Source: Stenotrophomonas sp. SAU14A_NAIMI4_8
Lineage (GTDB): Bacteria; Pseudomonadota; Gammaproteobacteria; Xanthomonadales; Xanthomonadaceae
Assembly: GCF_003086695.1 (NCBI RefSeq)
Contig: NZ_CP025999.1
Coordinates: 1,476,820-1,540,819 of the forward strand
DNA: 64,000 bases
Direction: 5' to 3'
Position numbers and translations under genes: made by a program
The notes under the pieces: model-generated
Databases searched by the model: none
What the model was told of the DNA's origin: nothing
Seen by the model: the letters and a program-made list of their open reading frames with translations, nothing else
In this document: positions 29,234 to 38,908 of the stretch, one piece after another
How the letters are laid out: every line of letters begins with the position of its first letter
Numbering within the stretch: position 1 is the first letter of the stretch

Positions 29234-30723
29234 ACCCGATCCCGTCCCTTACTCTCCGCCGGTCCGGGCGTGCGCTGCTGGTATCTGCGCTGGCCCTGGC
29301 CCTGGCCGCCTGCGCCAGCAGCCGCGGCCTGACCCCGCAGGGCCACGTCCTGGACGTGGACAGCCTGCACAGCGAACGCACCCTGGCCGACAGCGACCTG
29401 AGCGCGGCCGGCTTCCCCGCCCAGGACTGGTGGAAGGCCTTCGGTGACGCGCAGCTGGATGCGCTGATTGCCGAAGGGCTGGCCAGCCACCCCAGCCTGG
29501 ATGCGGCCGACGCGCGCCTGCGCCAGGCCCAGTCGCAGGTCGGCACCGCACGTGCTGATCGCCTGCCCAGCCTGTCGGTGTCCGGTGGCTACACCGGCGT
29601 GCGCCTGCCCGAATCGATGGTGGGCGATGAAGTGGGCGGCCATTACGGCGGCAGCGGCCAGGTCGCCTTCGATTTCAGCTACGGCATCGACCTGTGGGGC
29701 GGCAAGCGCGCCGCCTGGGAAGCGGCCGTGGATGGCGCACACGCGGCCACCGTCGACGCGCAGGCTGCGCGCCTGAACCTGTCCACCGGCATTGCCCAGG
29801 CCTACGCCGAACTGGCCTATGCGTGGCAGCTCAACGATGTGGCCGAGGAAGAACTGGCGCGTTCGCAGAAGTCGCTGGAGCTGACCCGCCAGCGCCGCCA
29901 CGCCGGCATCGACAGTGACCTGCAGGTGCGCCAGGCCGAGGCCCGCGTACCGGCCGCGCAGCAACAGCTGCAGGCCGCCCAGCAGCGTATCGACGCCGGC
30001 CGCACCGCACTGGCCGCGCTGGTCGGCAAGGGCCCGGACCGTGGCCTGTCGATCGAACGCCCGCAGCCGCTGAACCCGCTCGCCCTGCAGTTGCCGGGCG
30101 TGCTGCCCAGCGAGCTGCTGGGCCGTCGCCCGGACATCGTTGCCGCACGCTGGCGCGTGGAAGCGGCCGACAAGCAGATCAAGGTGGCCAGGACCAAGTT
30201 CTACCCCAGCTTCAACCTGACCGCGCTGGCCGGCGTGGTGGCGCCGAACGTGGGTGACCTGCTGCAGAGCAGCTCCACCTTCGCCTACATCGGCCCGGCG
30301 CTGAGCATGCCGATCTTCGAAGGCGGCAAGCTGCGCGCGAACCTGGCCAACACCGATGCGCAGTACGACCTGGCCGTGGCCAACTACAACCAGGCCGTGC
30401 TGGATGCGCTGCGCGACGTGGCCGACCAGGTCAACGCGGTGCGCTCGCTGGGCCAGCAGGCACAGTCGCAGCAGCAGGCGGTCGATACCGCCCGTGCCGC
30501 CTTCGATATCGCCCAGCAGCGCTACCGCGCCGGCATCGGCAGCTACCTGGACGTGCTGAGCGCGCAGTCCACCCTGCTGCAGTCGCAGCAGCAGCTGGCC
30601 GGCCTGCAGTCGCAGCAGGTGCAGACCTCGGTGCGCCTGAGCAAGGCGCTGGGTGGTGGTTTCCAGCCCAGCGACGCCGACCGCGCACCGGTCGCCTCCC
30701 ATTCCGATTCCTCGCATTCCTGA
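29230..30723 (+). CDS. emrC: Outer-membrane efflux lipoprotein (TolC/NodT family)
   Basis: Outer-membrane channel of the tripartite Emr pump. 497 residues with a lipobox LAAC (Cys28) and two outer-membrane-factor repeats, including the WWKAFGDAQLDALIAEGLASHPSLDAADARLRQA start and the RYRAGIGSYLDVLSAQSTLLQSQQQLAGLQ coiled-coil near the end. Translation starts at the ATG overlapping emrR's stop. Having its own channel gene distinguishes this operon from E. coli emrAB, which borrows TolC. Confidence 0.93.
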   Translation: MNPIPSLTLRRSGRALLVSALALALAACASSRGLTPQGHVLDVDSLHSERTLADSDLSAAGFPAQDWWKAFGDAQLDALIAEGLASHPSLDAADARLRQAQSQVGTARADRLPSLSVSGGYTGVRLPESMVGDEVGGHYGGSGQVAFDFSYGIDLWGGKRAAWEAAVDGAHAATVDAQAARLNLSTGIAQAYAELAYAWQLNDVAEEELARSQKSLELTRQRRHAGIDSDLQVRQAEARVPAAQQQLQAAQQRIDAGRTALAALVGKGPDRGLSIERPQPLNPLALQLPGVLPSELLGRRPDIVAARWRVEAADKQIKVARTKFYPSFNLTALAGVVAPNVGDLLQSSSTFAYIGPALSMPIFEGGKLRANLANTDAQYDLAVANYNQAVLDALRDVADQVNAVRSLGQQAQSQQQAVDTARAAFDIAQQRYRAGIGSYLDVLSAQSTLLQSQQQLAGLQSQQVQTSVRLSKALGGGFQPSDADRAPVASHSDSSHS

Positions 30724-30734
30724 AGATTCCTGCC

Positions 30735-31913
30735 ATGAGCCAGACCCAGACTCCTGCGGCACCCGCCGCCCCCAACCGCCGCGGCAACCTGCTGCGCGGC
30801 CTGTTCGTGATCGTCGTGCTGCTGCTTGCGGCACTGGCGCTGTGGTATTTCATGTTCGGTCGCTGGTTCGAAGAAACCGACGACGCCTACGTGCAGGGCA
30901 ACCTGGTGCAGATCACCCCGCTGGTGCCCGGCACCGTGGTCGCCATCAATGCCGATGACGGCATGCGCGTGGAGCGCGGCCAGCTGCTGGTGCAGCTGGA
31001 CCCGGCCGACACCTCGGTGGCGCTGCAGCAGGCCGAAGCCAACCTGGCCAAGACCGTGCGCCAGACCCGTGGCCTGTACCGCAGCGTGGAAGGTGCCCAG
31101 GCGGACTTGAACGCCCGCCAGGTGACCCTGAAGCGCGTGCGCGAAGACTTCGCCCGCCGCAAGGACCTGGCCGCCACCGGCGCCATTTCCAACGAAGAAC
31201 TGGCCCACGCCCGCGACGAGCTGGCTGCCGCCGAAGCGGCCGTGGCCGGTTCGCGCGAGACCGTCGAGCGCAACCGCGCGCTGGTCGATGACACCGTGAT
31301 CGCCACCCAGCCGGACGTGCAGGCCGCCGCCGCACAGCTGCGCCAGGCCTTCCTCAACAACGCCCGCGCCGGCATCGTTGCGCCGGTGACCGGCTACGTT
31401 GCCCGTCGTTCGGTGCAGGTGGGCCAGCGCGTGCAGCCGGGCAATGCCTTGATGGCCGTGGTGCCGACCGAACAGATGTGGGTGGAAGCGAACTTCAAGG
31501 AAACCCAGCTGCGCCACATGCGCCTGGGCCAGGAAGTGGAGCTGAAGTCGGACCTGTACGCCGGTGATGTGAAGTACACCGGCCGCATCCAGAGCCTGGG
31601 CCTGGGCACCGGTTCGGCGTTCTCGCTGCTGCCGGCGCAGAATGCCAGCGGCAACTGGATCAAGATCGTGCAGCGCGTGCCGGTGCGCATTGCCATCGAC
31701 GCCAAGCAGCTGGCCGAACACCCGCTGCGCATTGGCCTGTCGATGAAGGCCGAAGTGAGCCTGCGCGACCAGAAGGGTGAAGTGCTGCCGACCGCTGCCG
31801 CCAAGGGCACCGTGTTCGACACCGATGTGTATGCCAAGCAGTTGCACGATGCCGACGAGGTGATCCACACGATCATCCAGGGCAACCTGCCGCAGCAGGC
31901 CAAGGCGAGCTGA
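30735..31913 (+). CDS. emrA: Membrane-fusion protein of the Emr pump
   Basis: 392-residue periplasmic adaptor linking EmrB to EmrC. It has a single N-terminal membrane helix (about 20-42), a lipoyl half (DDAYVQGNLVQITPLVPGTVVAI), a long coiled-coil hairpin about 95-205, the second lipoyl half (NARAGIVAPVTGYVARRSVQVGQ) and a beta-barrel with WVEANFKETQLRHMRLGQ. It starts 11 bp after emrC and is followed by emrB. Confidence 0.95.
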   Translation: MSQTQTPAAPAAPNRRGNLLRGLFVIVVLLLAALALWYFMFGRWFEETDDAYVQGNLVQITPLVPGTVVAINADDGMRVERGQLLVQLDPADTSVALQQAEANLAKTVRQTRGLYRSVEGAQADLNARQVTLKRVREDFARRKDLAATGAISNEELAHARDELAAAEAAVAGSRETVERNRALVDDTVIATQPDVQAAAAQLRQAFLNNARAGIVAPVTGYVARRSVQVGQRVQPGNALMAVVPTEQMWVEANFKETQLRHMRLGQEVELKSDLYAGDVKYTGRIQSLGLGTGSAFSLLPAQNASGNWIKIVQRVPVRIAIDAKQLAEHPLRIGLSMKAEVSLRDQKGEVLPTAAAKGTVFDTDVYAKQLHDADEVIHTIIQGNLPQQAKAS

Positions 31914-31921
31914 GGTCGGCC

Positions 31922-33508
31922 ATGTCCGCACAAGCTCCAGCCGCGCCCGGAACGCCGGGCGCACCGGCGGCGCCGGGTGCGGCCGCCGGATTCCTGCCGC
32001 CCAGCGTGGCCCTGTGCACCGTGGGCCTGGCGATGGCCTCGTTCATGCAGGTGCTCGACACCACCATCGCCAACGTTTCGCTGCCCACCATCGCCGGTAA
32101 CCTGGGCGCCAGTTCGCAGCAGGCTACCTGGGTCATCACCTCGTTCGCGGTCAGTACGGCCATCGCGCTGCCGCTGACCGGCTGGCTCAGCCGCCGCTTC
32201 GGTGAGCGCAAGCTGTTCATCTGGGCCACGCTGGCCTTCGTCATCACCTCGCTGCTGTGTGGCCTGGCGCAGAGCATGGGCATGCTGGTGGTATCGCGTG
32301 CCCTGCAGGGCTTCGTGGCCGGCCCGATGTACCCGATCACCCAGTCGCTGCTGGTGTCGATCTATCCACGCGAGAAACGTGGGCAGGCGCTTGCCCTGCT
32401 GGCGATGATCACCGTGGTGGCGCCGATCTGCGGCCCGATCCTGGGCGGCTGGATCACCGACAACTACAGTTGGGAATGGATCTTCCTGATCAACGTGCCG
32501 CTGGGCATCTTCGCCGCGCTGGTGGTGGGCAACCAGTTGAAGGGCCGCCCGGAGCAGATTGAAAAGCCGAAGATGGACTACGTCGGCCTGGTCACCCTGG
32601 TGATCGGCGTGGGCGCACTGCAGCTGGTGCTGGATCTGGGCAACGACGAAGACTGGTTCGCATCGACCAAGATCGTGGTGCTGGCCTGCGTGGCGGTGGT
32701 GGCGTTGGCGGTGTTCCTGATCTGGGAACTGACCGACAAGGACCCGATCGTCGACCTGAAGCTGTTCCGCCACCGCAACTTCCGCGCCGGTACGCTGGCG
32801 ATGGTGGTGGCCTACGCGGCGTTCTTCAGCGTGTCGCTGCTGATCCCGCAATGGCTGCAGCGTGACATGGGCTATACCGCCATCTGGGCCGGCCTGGCCA
32901 CGGCGCCGATCGGCATCCTGCCGGTGATCATGACCCCGTTCGTTGGCAAGTACGCCTCGCGCTTCGACATGCGGATGATCGCGTCGTTTGCGTTCGTGTT
33001 CCTGTCCTTCACCAGCTTCATGCGCTCGGACTTCAACCTGCAGGTGGACTACACGCATGTGGCCGGCGTGCAGTTGATCATGGGTATTGGCGTGGCGCTG
33101 TTCTTCATGCCGGTGCTGCAGATCCTGTTGTCGGACCTGGACGGTCGCGAGATCGCGGCGGGCTCTGGCCTGGCCACCTTCCTGCGTACGCTGGGCGGCA
33201 GTTTCGCCGCATCGTTGACCACCTGGCTGTGGGCGCGGCGTACCCAGGTGCACCACGCCGACCTGACCGAACACATCTCGGCCTACCAGCCGGGCATGCA
33301 GGACCAGGTGACCGCGATGGGGCAGGGCGACCTGCAGCATGGCGCCGCGGTGCTCAACAACATGATCAACCACCAGGCCTCGCAGATGGCGTTCAACGAC
33401 ATCTTCTACCTGCTGGGCTGGACGTTCCTGGCGATCATCGCGTTCCTGTGGCTGGCCAAGCCGCCGTTTGGCGCCGGTGCCGGTGCCGCATCGGCCGGCG
33501 GGCATTGA
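31922..33508 (+). CDS. emrB: DHA2-family MFS drug:H+ antiporter
   Basis: 528-residue, 14-helix inner-membrane transporter of the Emr tripartite pump. Family motifs: LDTTIANVSLPTIAGNLGASSQQATWVITSF in helix 1-2, WLSRRFGERKLF as the loop 2-3 motif, and PICGPILGGWITDNYSWEWIFLINVPLG (motif C and D region). The first 25 residues are Ala/Pro/Gly-rich and cytoplasmic. In S. maltophilia the homologous pump is reported to export hydrophobic uncouplers and some antibiotics. A strong terminator follows. Confidence 0.95.
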   Translation: MSAQAPAAPGTPGAPAAPGAAAGFLPPSVALCTVGLAMASFMQVLDTTIANVSLPTIAGNLGASSQQATWVITSFAVSTAIALPLTGWLSRRFGERKLFIWATLAFVITSLLCGLAQSMGMLVVSRALQGFVAGPMYPITQSLLVSIYPREKRGQALALLAMITVVAPICGPILGGWITDNYSWEWIFLINVPLGIFAALVVGNQLKGRPEQIEKPKMDYVGLVTLVIGVGALQLVLDLGNDEDWFASTKIVVLACVAVVALAVFLIWELTDKDPIVDLKLFRHRNFRAGTLAMVVAYAAFFSVSLLIPQWLQRDMGYTAIWAGLATAPIGILPVIMTPFVGKYASRFDMRMIASFAFVFLSFTSFMRSDFNLQVDYTHVAGVQLIMGIGVALFFMPVLQILLSDLDGREIAAGSGLATFLRTLGGSFAASLTTWLWARRTQVHHADLTEHISAYQPGMQDQVTAMGQGDLQHGAAVLNNMINHQASQMAFNDIFYLLGWTFLAIIAFLWLAKPPFGAGAGAASAGGH

Positions 33509-33533
33509 TCGATCATTGCCGTTGAAATGCAAG

Positions 33534-33557
33534 AACCCCGCCGCAAGGCGGGGTTTT
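33534..33557 (+). terminator. Intrinsic terminator after emrB
   Basis: Stem aaccccgcc/ggcggggtt (33534-33542 and 33547-33555) with loop gcaa and a five-T run, 25 bp after the emrB stop. Confidence 0.9.
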
Positions 33558-33569
33558 TGTTTGCACCGC

Positions 33570-33982
33570 ATCCACGCATGGCGTGGATCTACTGCGGGTG
33601 CGTCGGCGTGTCGGTAGAGCCACGCCATGCGTGGATGGATCCCGGGGCCGTGCAATCGTCAAACCCCGGAAACGAAAAAACCCGCTTTCGCGGGATTGAT
33701 CATCCGGTAGATCCACGCCATGCGTGGATGGATCCCGCGCCGTGCAATCGTCAAACCCCGGAAACGAAAAAACCCGCTTTCGCGGGATTGATCATCCGGT
33801 AGATCCACGCCATGCGTGGATGGATCCCGCGCCGTGCAATCGTCGAACCCCGGAAACGAAAAAACCCGCTTTCGCGGGATTGATCATCCGGTAGATCCAC
33901 GCCATGCGTGGATGGATCCCACGCCGTGCAATCGTCAAACCCCGGAAAAGAAAAAACCCGCTTTCGCGGGTTTGATCATCTT
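33570..33982. repeat. Four tandem 92-93 bp repeats, each with a REP palindrome and a terminator-like hairpin
   Basis: After one inverted REP (33570-33592), units start at 33614, 33707, 33799 and 33891 (spacing 93, 92, 92). Each begins with GTAG and the palindrome around ccacgccatgcgtgg. Then comes a constant stretch ending in aaaaaacccgctttcgcggg, the same hairpin that terminates the adjacent tRNA gene. No start codon with a usable frame or ribosome site is evident; short frames reading through are products of the repeat. This explains the 480-bp gap after emrB. Confidence 0.9.
33951..33973 (-). terminator. Terminator of the first tRNA-Leu
   Basis: On the minus strand the stem aacccgc/gcgggtt (33955-33961 with 33966-33972) is followed by a T-run (33951-33956), 16 bp after the tRNA 3' end. 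Three further copies lie downstream in the repeat array. Confidence 0.85.
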
Positions 33983-33988
33983 GAGTCA

Positions 33989-34073
<85 letters not shown>

Positions 34074-34087
34074 GACTCAGGAGAGAA

Positions 34088-34116
34088 ATTGTGCGGTAAG
34101 CCCGCCGATGTGTCAA
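34088..34116 (-). promoter_or_regulatory. Promoter of the first tRNA-Leu
   Basis: On the minus strand a consensus TTGACA (34111-34116) and CACAAT (34088-34093) are separated by 17 bp, ending 14 bp before the mature tRNA 5' end. Confidence 0.8.
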
Positions 34117-34129
34117 CACAATTTCACAC

Positions 34130-35023
34130 TTATTTTTCAGTGCGAACGCCCAGGTGCTGCAGCAGGCTGCGCATCGGTGCCGACAGTGCCTGCGCGTCGG
34201 CAATGCACACGCAGAGACGGCGCTGCGCCCAGCCATCTTCCAGTGGAACGGCAACGGTGCCGGTGCTGCGCCGGTGCTGCCGGGCCAGCGTGCGCGGCAT
34301 GATGCCCACGCCGATGCCGTGGCCGACCATCGTGCACAGGCCCTCGAAGGTTTTCATGCGGATGCGCACATCCAGCACGCGACCGGCGGCAGCGGCCAGC
34401 TCTTCGATGTAGGTCTGCAGGGCATTGCCGTCGGCCAGCGCGACGAAGGTTTCACCCAGCACATCGGCGAAGGACACGCTGCGGCGCTGGGCGAAGCGGT
34501 GGTGGCCGGGCAGCAGCATCACCAGCGGATCTTCGGCCACCACATGGCGCTGCAGTCCCTCGGCCGGCACGGCGTCGCTGATGATGCCGGCCTCGGCCTG
34601 TCCGGCGCGGAGTGCGCGAACGACCTCGTTGCTGGTGCGCTCGTGCAGTTCCACCCGCAGCCGCGGCCGCTGGGCCAGCCACGGTGCCAGGCGCGCGGGC
34701 AGGTAGTTGGTCAGCGCAGCGGTATTGGCATACAGGTGCAGGGTGCCGCGCGCGCCCTGTGCGAATGCCTGCAGCTCGCCGCGCAGCTGCGTCTGCTGCT
34801 GCACGATCAGTCGCGCATGGTGGGCGAGGGCGGCACCGGCTTCGGTCAGGCTTACCCCGCGTGGATGCCGGTCCAGCAGCGTGCTGCCGGCATCGGCTTC
34901 GATGGCGCGCAGGCGTTCACTGGCCGACGCCAGGGCCAGGTTGGCCTGTGCCGCACCGGCGGTGATGCTGCCCGCGTCGGCGACGGCCAGGAACAGGCGC
35001 AGATCGGCAATGTCCAGTCGCAT
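34130..35023 (-). CDS. LysR-family transcriptional regulator
   Basis: 297-residue LTTR. The N-terminal helix-turn-helix is clear (LRLFLAVADAGSITAGAAQANLALASASERLRAIE), followed by a linker helix and the periplasmic-binding-like effector domain from about 90. It is divergent from a TauE/SafE transporter across 98 bp, the common layout of an LTTR and its target. The ligand is not predictable. Confidence 0.93.
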   Translation of the reverse strand: MRLDIADLRLFLAVADAGSITAGAAQANLALASASERLRAIEADAGSTLLDRHPRGVSLTEAGAALAHHARLIVQQQTQLRGELQAFAQGARGTLHLYANTAALTNYLPARLAPWLAQRPRLRVELHERTSNEVVRALRAGQAEAGIISDAVPAEGLQRHVVAEDPLVMLLPGHHRFAQRRSVSFADVLGETFVALADGNALQTYIEELAAAAGRVLDVRIRMKTFEGLCTMVGHGIGVGIMPRTLARQHRRSTGTVAVPLEDGWAQRRLCVCIADAQALSAPMRSLLQHLGVRTEK

Positions 35024-35121
35024 GGGAATGACCTCGGCAGGGCGGCTGCCTTCGGCTGGTCCGAAGGGTGGGGCCGCAAAGCCGCATTGTGCGCCGTTGC
35101 CGCGGCCGCTCCAATGGCGGC

Positions 35122-35868
35122 ATGAACGAGACGATGTACTTCTATGGGTTGCTGGTGGTGGTGTTCGTGCTGGCCGGCGTGGTCAAGGGCGTGACCGGCA
35201 TGGGGCTGCCGACGGTGGCGATGGGCTTGTTGGGCGGCGCGCTGTCGCCGGTGGCGGCCGCATCGATGCTGTTCATTCCCACCTTCGTGACCAATGCCTG
35301 GCAGTTGTTGTCCGGCCCATCGCTGGGCCATACCGTGCGGCGGCTGTGGCCGATGATGCTGGCGGTGGTGGTGGTGACGCTGGGTTCGGCGGCGCTGCTG
35401 GTGCGGGTGGACCGCGATCTTTCGCGCATGGCGCTGGGCGTGGCGTTGGTGGTCTACGCGCTGTACGCCCTGGTTGCGCCGGTATTCCATGTACCGCAGC
35501 GGCGCGAGCGCTGGCTGGGGCCGCTGGTCGGGGCGATTTCCGGCGTGGTGACCGGCGCCACCGGCGTATTCGTGATGCCGGCCGTGCCGTACCTGCAGTC
35601 GCTGGGCCTGCAGCGCGACGAACTGGTGCAGGCGCTGGGCCTGGCGTTCACCGTATCGACGATTTCGCTGACCACGGGCCTGATGCTGCATGGCGCCTTT
35701 GGCGTGCAGCAGCTGGGCATGAGTGCGTTGGCGGTGGTGCCGGCGCTGGCCGGCATGTGGCTGGGGCAGGTGATCCGGCAGCGCATCAGTGCACGGGTGT
35801 TCCGCGCGTGCTTCCTGGGGTTCCTGCTGCTGCTGGGGCTGGAGCTGGTGCTGCGGCCGCTGCTTTGA
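35122..35868 (+). CDS. TauE/SafE-family anion exporter
   Basis: 248-residue membrane protein with about 7-8 hydrophobic segments, starting YGLLVVVFVLAGVVKGVTGMGLPTVAMGLL, the family's first repeat signature. The second repeat is LVGAISGVVTGATGVFVMPAVPYLQSLGL. Family members move sulfite, sulfoacetate or other organosulfonates. The start was set to ATG at 35122 (an upstream in-frame Met would place the start within the promoter gap). Probably controlled by the divergent LysR protein. Confidence 0.9.
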   Translation: MNETMYFYGLLVVVFVLAGVVKGVTGMGLPTVAMGLLGGALSPVAAASMLFIPTFVTNAWQLLSGPSLGHTVRRLWPMMLAVVVVTLGSAALLVRVDRDLSRMALGVALVVYALYALVAPVFHVPQRRERWLGPLVGAISGVVTGATGVFVMPAVPYLQSLGLQRDELVQALGLAFTVSTISLTTGLMLHGAFGVQQLGMSALAVVPALAGMWLGQVIRQRISARVFRACFLGFLLLLGLELVLRPLL

Positions 35869-35933
35869 TGACGTTCGCCGGGCATGGCCCGGCGCTACCG
35901 TGATGCGTGTCTGTTGCCCGGATCGCGGGCATG

Positions 35934-35960
35934 AAAAAACCCGCTTTCGCGGGTCTTTTT
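35934..35960. terminator. Bidirectional terminator between tauE-like gene and tRNA-Leu
   Basis: Stem acccgc/gcgggt with loop tttc, A-run on the left and ctttt run on the right, so it serves both the plus-strand transporter gene and the minus-strand tRNA that ends 12 bp away. A REP palindrome lies at 35878-35901. Confidence 0.8.
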
Positions 35961-35971
35961 CATTCTCGACG

Positions 35972-36056
<85 letters not shown>

Positions 36057-36069
36057 GCCGAGGAGCGAG

Positions 36070-36098
36070 ATTATGGGGTGTTGTTACGGGGGTGTCAA
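36070..36098 (-). promoter_or_regulatory. Promoter of the second tRNA-Leu
   Basis: Minus-strand TTGACA (36093-36098), 17-bp spacer, CATAAT (36070-36075). Confidence 0.82.
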
Positions 36099-36127
36099 CA
36101 CCTTTTGCAGCGCCGGGGTCGGACGTC

Positions 36128-36166
36128 GGGGTCAGAGCCCTTTCCTTTGGAAAGGGATCCGACCCC
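36128..36166. repeat. Single ggggtcagag/ggatccgacccc hairpin element
   Basis: 39-bp element with the conserved ends of the family also seen at 25314, 25372, 40359, 40409, 47456 and in the 62.8-kb array. Its self-complementary centre is ccctttcc/ggaaaggg. Confidence 0.8.
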
Positions 36167-36183
36167 TTTGCCGGATTGCAGGC

Positions 36184-36216
36184 AAAAAAAAATCCCCGCC
36201 GAAGCGAGGAGTTTTT
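36184..36216 (-). terminator. Terminator of the third tRNA-Leu
   Basis: On the minus strand a 7-8 bp stem with a ttcg loop and one G-U pair is followed by nine T (36184-36192), 5 bp past the tRNA. Confidence 0.8.
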
Positions 36217-36220
36217 TCGT

Positions 36221-36305
<85 letters not shown>

Positions 36306-36319
36306 GTTCCAGAGGCGCA

Positions 36320-36348
36320 ATTGTGAAGATGAATCGGCAGGCTGTCAA
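36320..36348 (-). promoter_or_regulatory. Promoter of the third tRNA-Leu
   Basis: Minus-strand TTGACA (36343-36348), 17-bp spacer, CACAAT (36320-36325); same design as the other two tRNA promoters. Confidence 0.8.
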
Positions 36349-36433
36349 CGCTTTCGCGCAAAAATTTCACGCCCGCCTGCAAAGGTGGCCGCTGACCCGC
36401 TGTGCACGCCTGCAACGGCTACCATGTAGGGCG

Positions 36434-38899
36434 ATGACTACCAAAAAACCAAGCAAGGGCGGGAGCAAGTCCCGCAGCCAGGCCCCGACCAAGGGTGCCA
36501 AGGCGGGCGCAGCCCGCACCACCAAGCCGGGCAAGCCGTTGCCGGGCTGGTTCCCGGAATTGAATGAAGGCGGTGCACCGCCGCGCGGCCGCAAGGGCCG
36601 CAGCGCCGATGCCGCCGCCCCGGGCCCGGCCCCGGGCCGCAAGCTGCCGCCGGCCGGCAAGGTGATCGACGATCCCTATGCGGCCCGCGAAGCTGAAAAA
36701 TACGAACAACCCATTGCCAGCCGCGAGGCGATCCTGGCGCTGCTGGAACGTTGCGAAGGGCCGCAGACCGCCGAAGAACTGGGCGCACGCCTGGGCCTGA
36801 CCGCCGCCGACCGTGCCGAAGCGCTGTCGCGCCGGCTGGGCGCGATGGTGCGCGATGGCCAGCTGGTGCAGAACCGCCGCGGCGGCTTCGCGCCGATCCA
36901 GACGCTGAACCTGGTCACCGGCGTGGTGATCGCCAACCCGGAAGGGTTCGGCTTCCTGCGCCCGGTCGAGGGCGGCGACGATCTGTTCCTGCCGCCTTAT
37001 GAGATGCGCAAGGTCATGCACGGTGACAAGGTGCTGGCGCGGGTGACCGGCATCGACCACCGCGGCCGCCGCGAAGGCAGCATCGCCCGCGTGCTTGAGC
37101 GCGGCATGACCCGCCTGATCGGTCGCTTCAGCATTGAAATGGGCATCAACTACGTGGTGCCCGATGACAAGCGGATCCAGCGCAACGTGCAGGTGCCGCC
37201 GGACCAGACCGGTGGTGCGCGCGATGGCCAACTGGTGGTCTGCGAACTGACCCAGGCACCGGACAGCCGCCGCCCGCCGATCGGCCGCATCATCGCCGTG
37301 CTGGGCGACAAGCTGACCGCTTCGCTGGTGGTGGAAACGGCCATCCACGGCCACGAACTGCCGTTCGAGTTCCCGCAGGAGGTGCTGGACGAAGCCGCCT
37401 CGGTGCCGCTGGTGGTCGAGCCGGCGATGATCGGCGGCCGCGTCGATCTGCGCAGCACGCCGCTGGTCACCATCGACGGCGAGGACGCCAAGGACTTCGA
37501 CGACGCGGTGTACTGCGAACCGAATGCCGACGGCTTCCGCCTGGTGGTGGCCATCGCCGATGTGTCCAACTACGTGCGCCCCGGCACGCCGCTGGACGAG
37601 GAAGCGCAGAAGCGCGCCACGTCGGTGTATTTCCCGGGCTTCGTGGTGCCGATGCTGCCGGAGACGTTGTCCAACGGCATCTGCTCGCTGATGCCCAAGG
37701 TCGACCGCATGTGCTTCGTCTGCGACATGCAGATCGACCGTGACGGCGTGGTCAGCCACTCGCGCTTCTACGAAGCAGTGATGAACTCGCACGCGCGCCT
37801 GACCTACACCCAGGTGTGGAAGGCGGTGGGCGAGGACGATGCCGATACCAAGGCCTGGATGGGCGAACTGCTGCCGCAGGTGCAGCGCCTGCACCAGCTG
37901 TACAAGGTGCTGGCCAAGGCGCGTGCCAAGCGCGGTGCCATCGAGTTCGAAAGCAGCGAAGTGCGCTTCGTGCTGGACAACCGCGGCGAAGTGACCCAGG
38001 CCGGCATGCTGGTGCGCAACGATGCGCACAAGCTGATCGAGGAATGCATGATCGCCGCCAACGTGGAGGCGGCCAAATACCTGTTGTCGCGCCACGTGCC
38101 GGCGCCGTACCGCATTCACGAAAAGCCGCCGGAAACCAAGTACGCCGACCTGCTGGAATTCCTCAAGGAGTTCAAGCTGAGCCTGCCGCCGTGGTCGAAG
38201 GTGCGCCCGGGCGACTACACCAAGCTGCTGAAGAAGATCCGCGACCGTCCCGATGCCACGTTGCTGGAATCGGTGCTGCTGCGCAGCCAGAGCCTGGCCA
38301 TCTACAGCCCGGACAACCACGGTCACTTCGGCCTGGCGCTGGAGGCGTACGCGCACTTCACCTCGCCGATCCGCCGCTACCCCGATCTGCTGGTGCACCG
38401 TGCGATCAAGCACGCGCTGTCCGGCAAGCCGCTGGATACCTTCACCTACAACGCCCGCGAGATGGCTGCGCTGGCCCTGCAGTGCTCCGAACGCGAGCGC
38501 CGTGCCGACGAGGCCGAGCGCGAAGTGGACGAGCGTTACCGCGCGGCGTGGATGGAAAAGCACGTGGGCGGCCAGTTCGACGGCGTGATCAGCGGCGTGA
38601 CCAGCTTCGGCCTGTTCGTGGAACTGGACGATTCCAAGGTGCAGGGCCTGGTCCACGTGACCCAGCTGCCGCAGGACTACTACAAGTTCGACGCGACCCG
38701 GAAAACGCTGAGCGGCGAGCGCCGTGGCGCCAGCTACCGGCTGGGTGACCGCGTGCGCATCCTGGTGCTGAAGGCCAGCATGGAAGAACGCAAGATCGAC
38801 TTCCGCCTGGTCGAGCACAAGGGCGAGGACGAAGGTGACGGCCTGCCGCCGTTGCCCGAGCGCGGCAAGCCGGCCAAGCGCAAGAAAGAGAAATATTGA
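36434..38899 (+). CDS. rnr: Ribonuclease R
   Basis: 3'-5' exoribonuclease that degrades structured RNA. 821 residues: a basic low-complexity N-terminal extension (1-75, Lys/Gly/Pro/Ala-rich), a winged-helix domain about 90-160, two cold-shock domains, the RNB catalytic domain with TIDGEDAKDFDDAVY (metal-binding Asp cluster near 350-360), a C-terminal S1 domain (GQFDGVISGVTSFGLFVEL) and a Lys/Arg-rich tail. The start is ATG at 36434; the frame continues upstream through the tRNA gene, which is not coding. Confidence 0.95.
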   Translation: MTTKKPSKGGSKSRSQAPTKGAKAGAARTTKPGKPLPGWFPELNEGGAPPRGRKGRSADAAAPGPAPGRKLPPAGKVIDDPYAAREAEKYEQPIASREAILALLERCEGPQTAEELGARLGLTAADRAEALSRRLGAMVRDGQLVQNRRGGFAPIQTLNLVTGVVIANPEGFGFLRPVEGGDDLFLPPYEMRKVMHGDKVLARVTGIDHRGRREGSIARVLERGMTRLIGRFSIEMGINYVVPDDKRIQRNVQVPPDQTGGARDGQLVVCELTQAPDSRRPPIGRIIAVLGDKLTASLVVETAIHGHELPFEFPQEVLDEAASVPLVVEPAMIGGRVDLRSTPLVTIDGEDAKDFDDAVYCEPNADGFRLVVAIADVSNYVRPGTPLDEEAQKRATSVYFPGFVVPMLPETLSNGICSLMPKVDRMCFVCDMQIDRDGVVSHSRFYEAVMNSHARLTYTQVWKAVGEDDADTKAWMGELLPQVQRLHQLYKVLAKARAKRGAIEFESSEVRFVLDNRGEVTQAGMLVRNDAHKLIEECMIAANVEAAKYLLSRHVPAPYRIHEKPPETKYADLLEFLKEFKLSLPPWSKVRPGDYTKLLKKIRDRPDATLLESVLLRSQSLAIYSPDNHGHFGLALEAYAHFTSPIRRYPDLLVHRAIKHALSGKPLDTFTYNAREMAALALQCSERERRADEAEREVDERYRAAWMEKHVGGQFDGVISGVTSFGLFVELDDSKVQGLVHVTQLPQDYYKFDATRKTLSGERRGASYRLGDRVRILVLKASMEERKIDFRLVEHKGEDEGDGLPPLPERGKPAKRKKEKY

Positions 38900-38908
38900 A
38901 GGTAAGGT

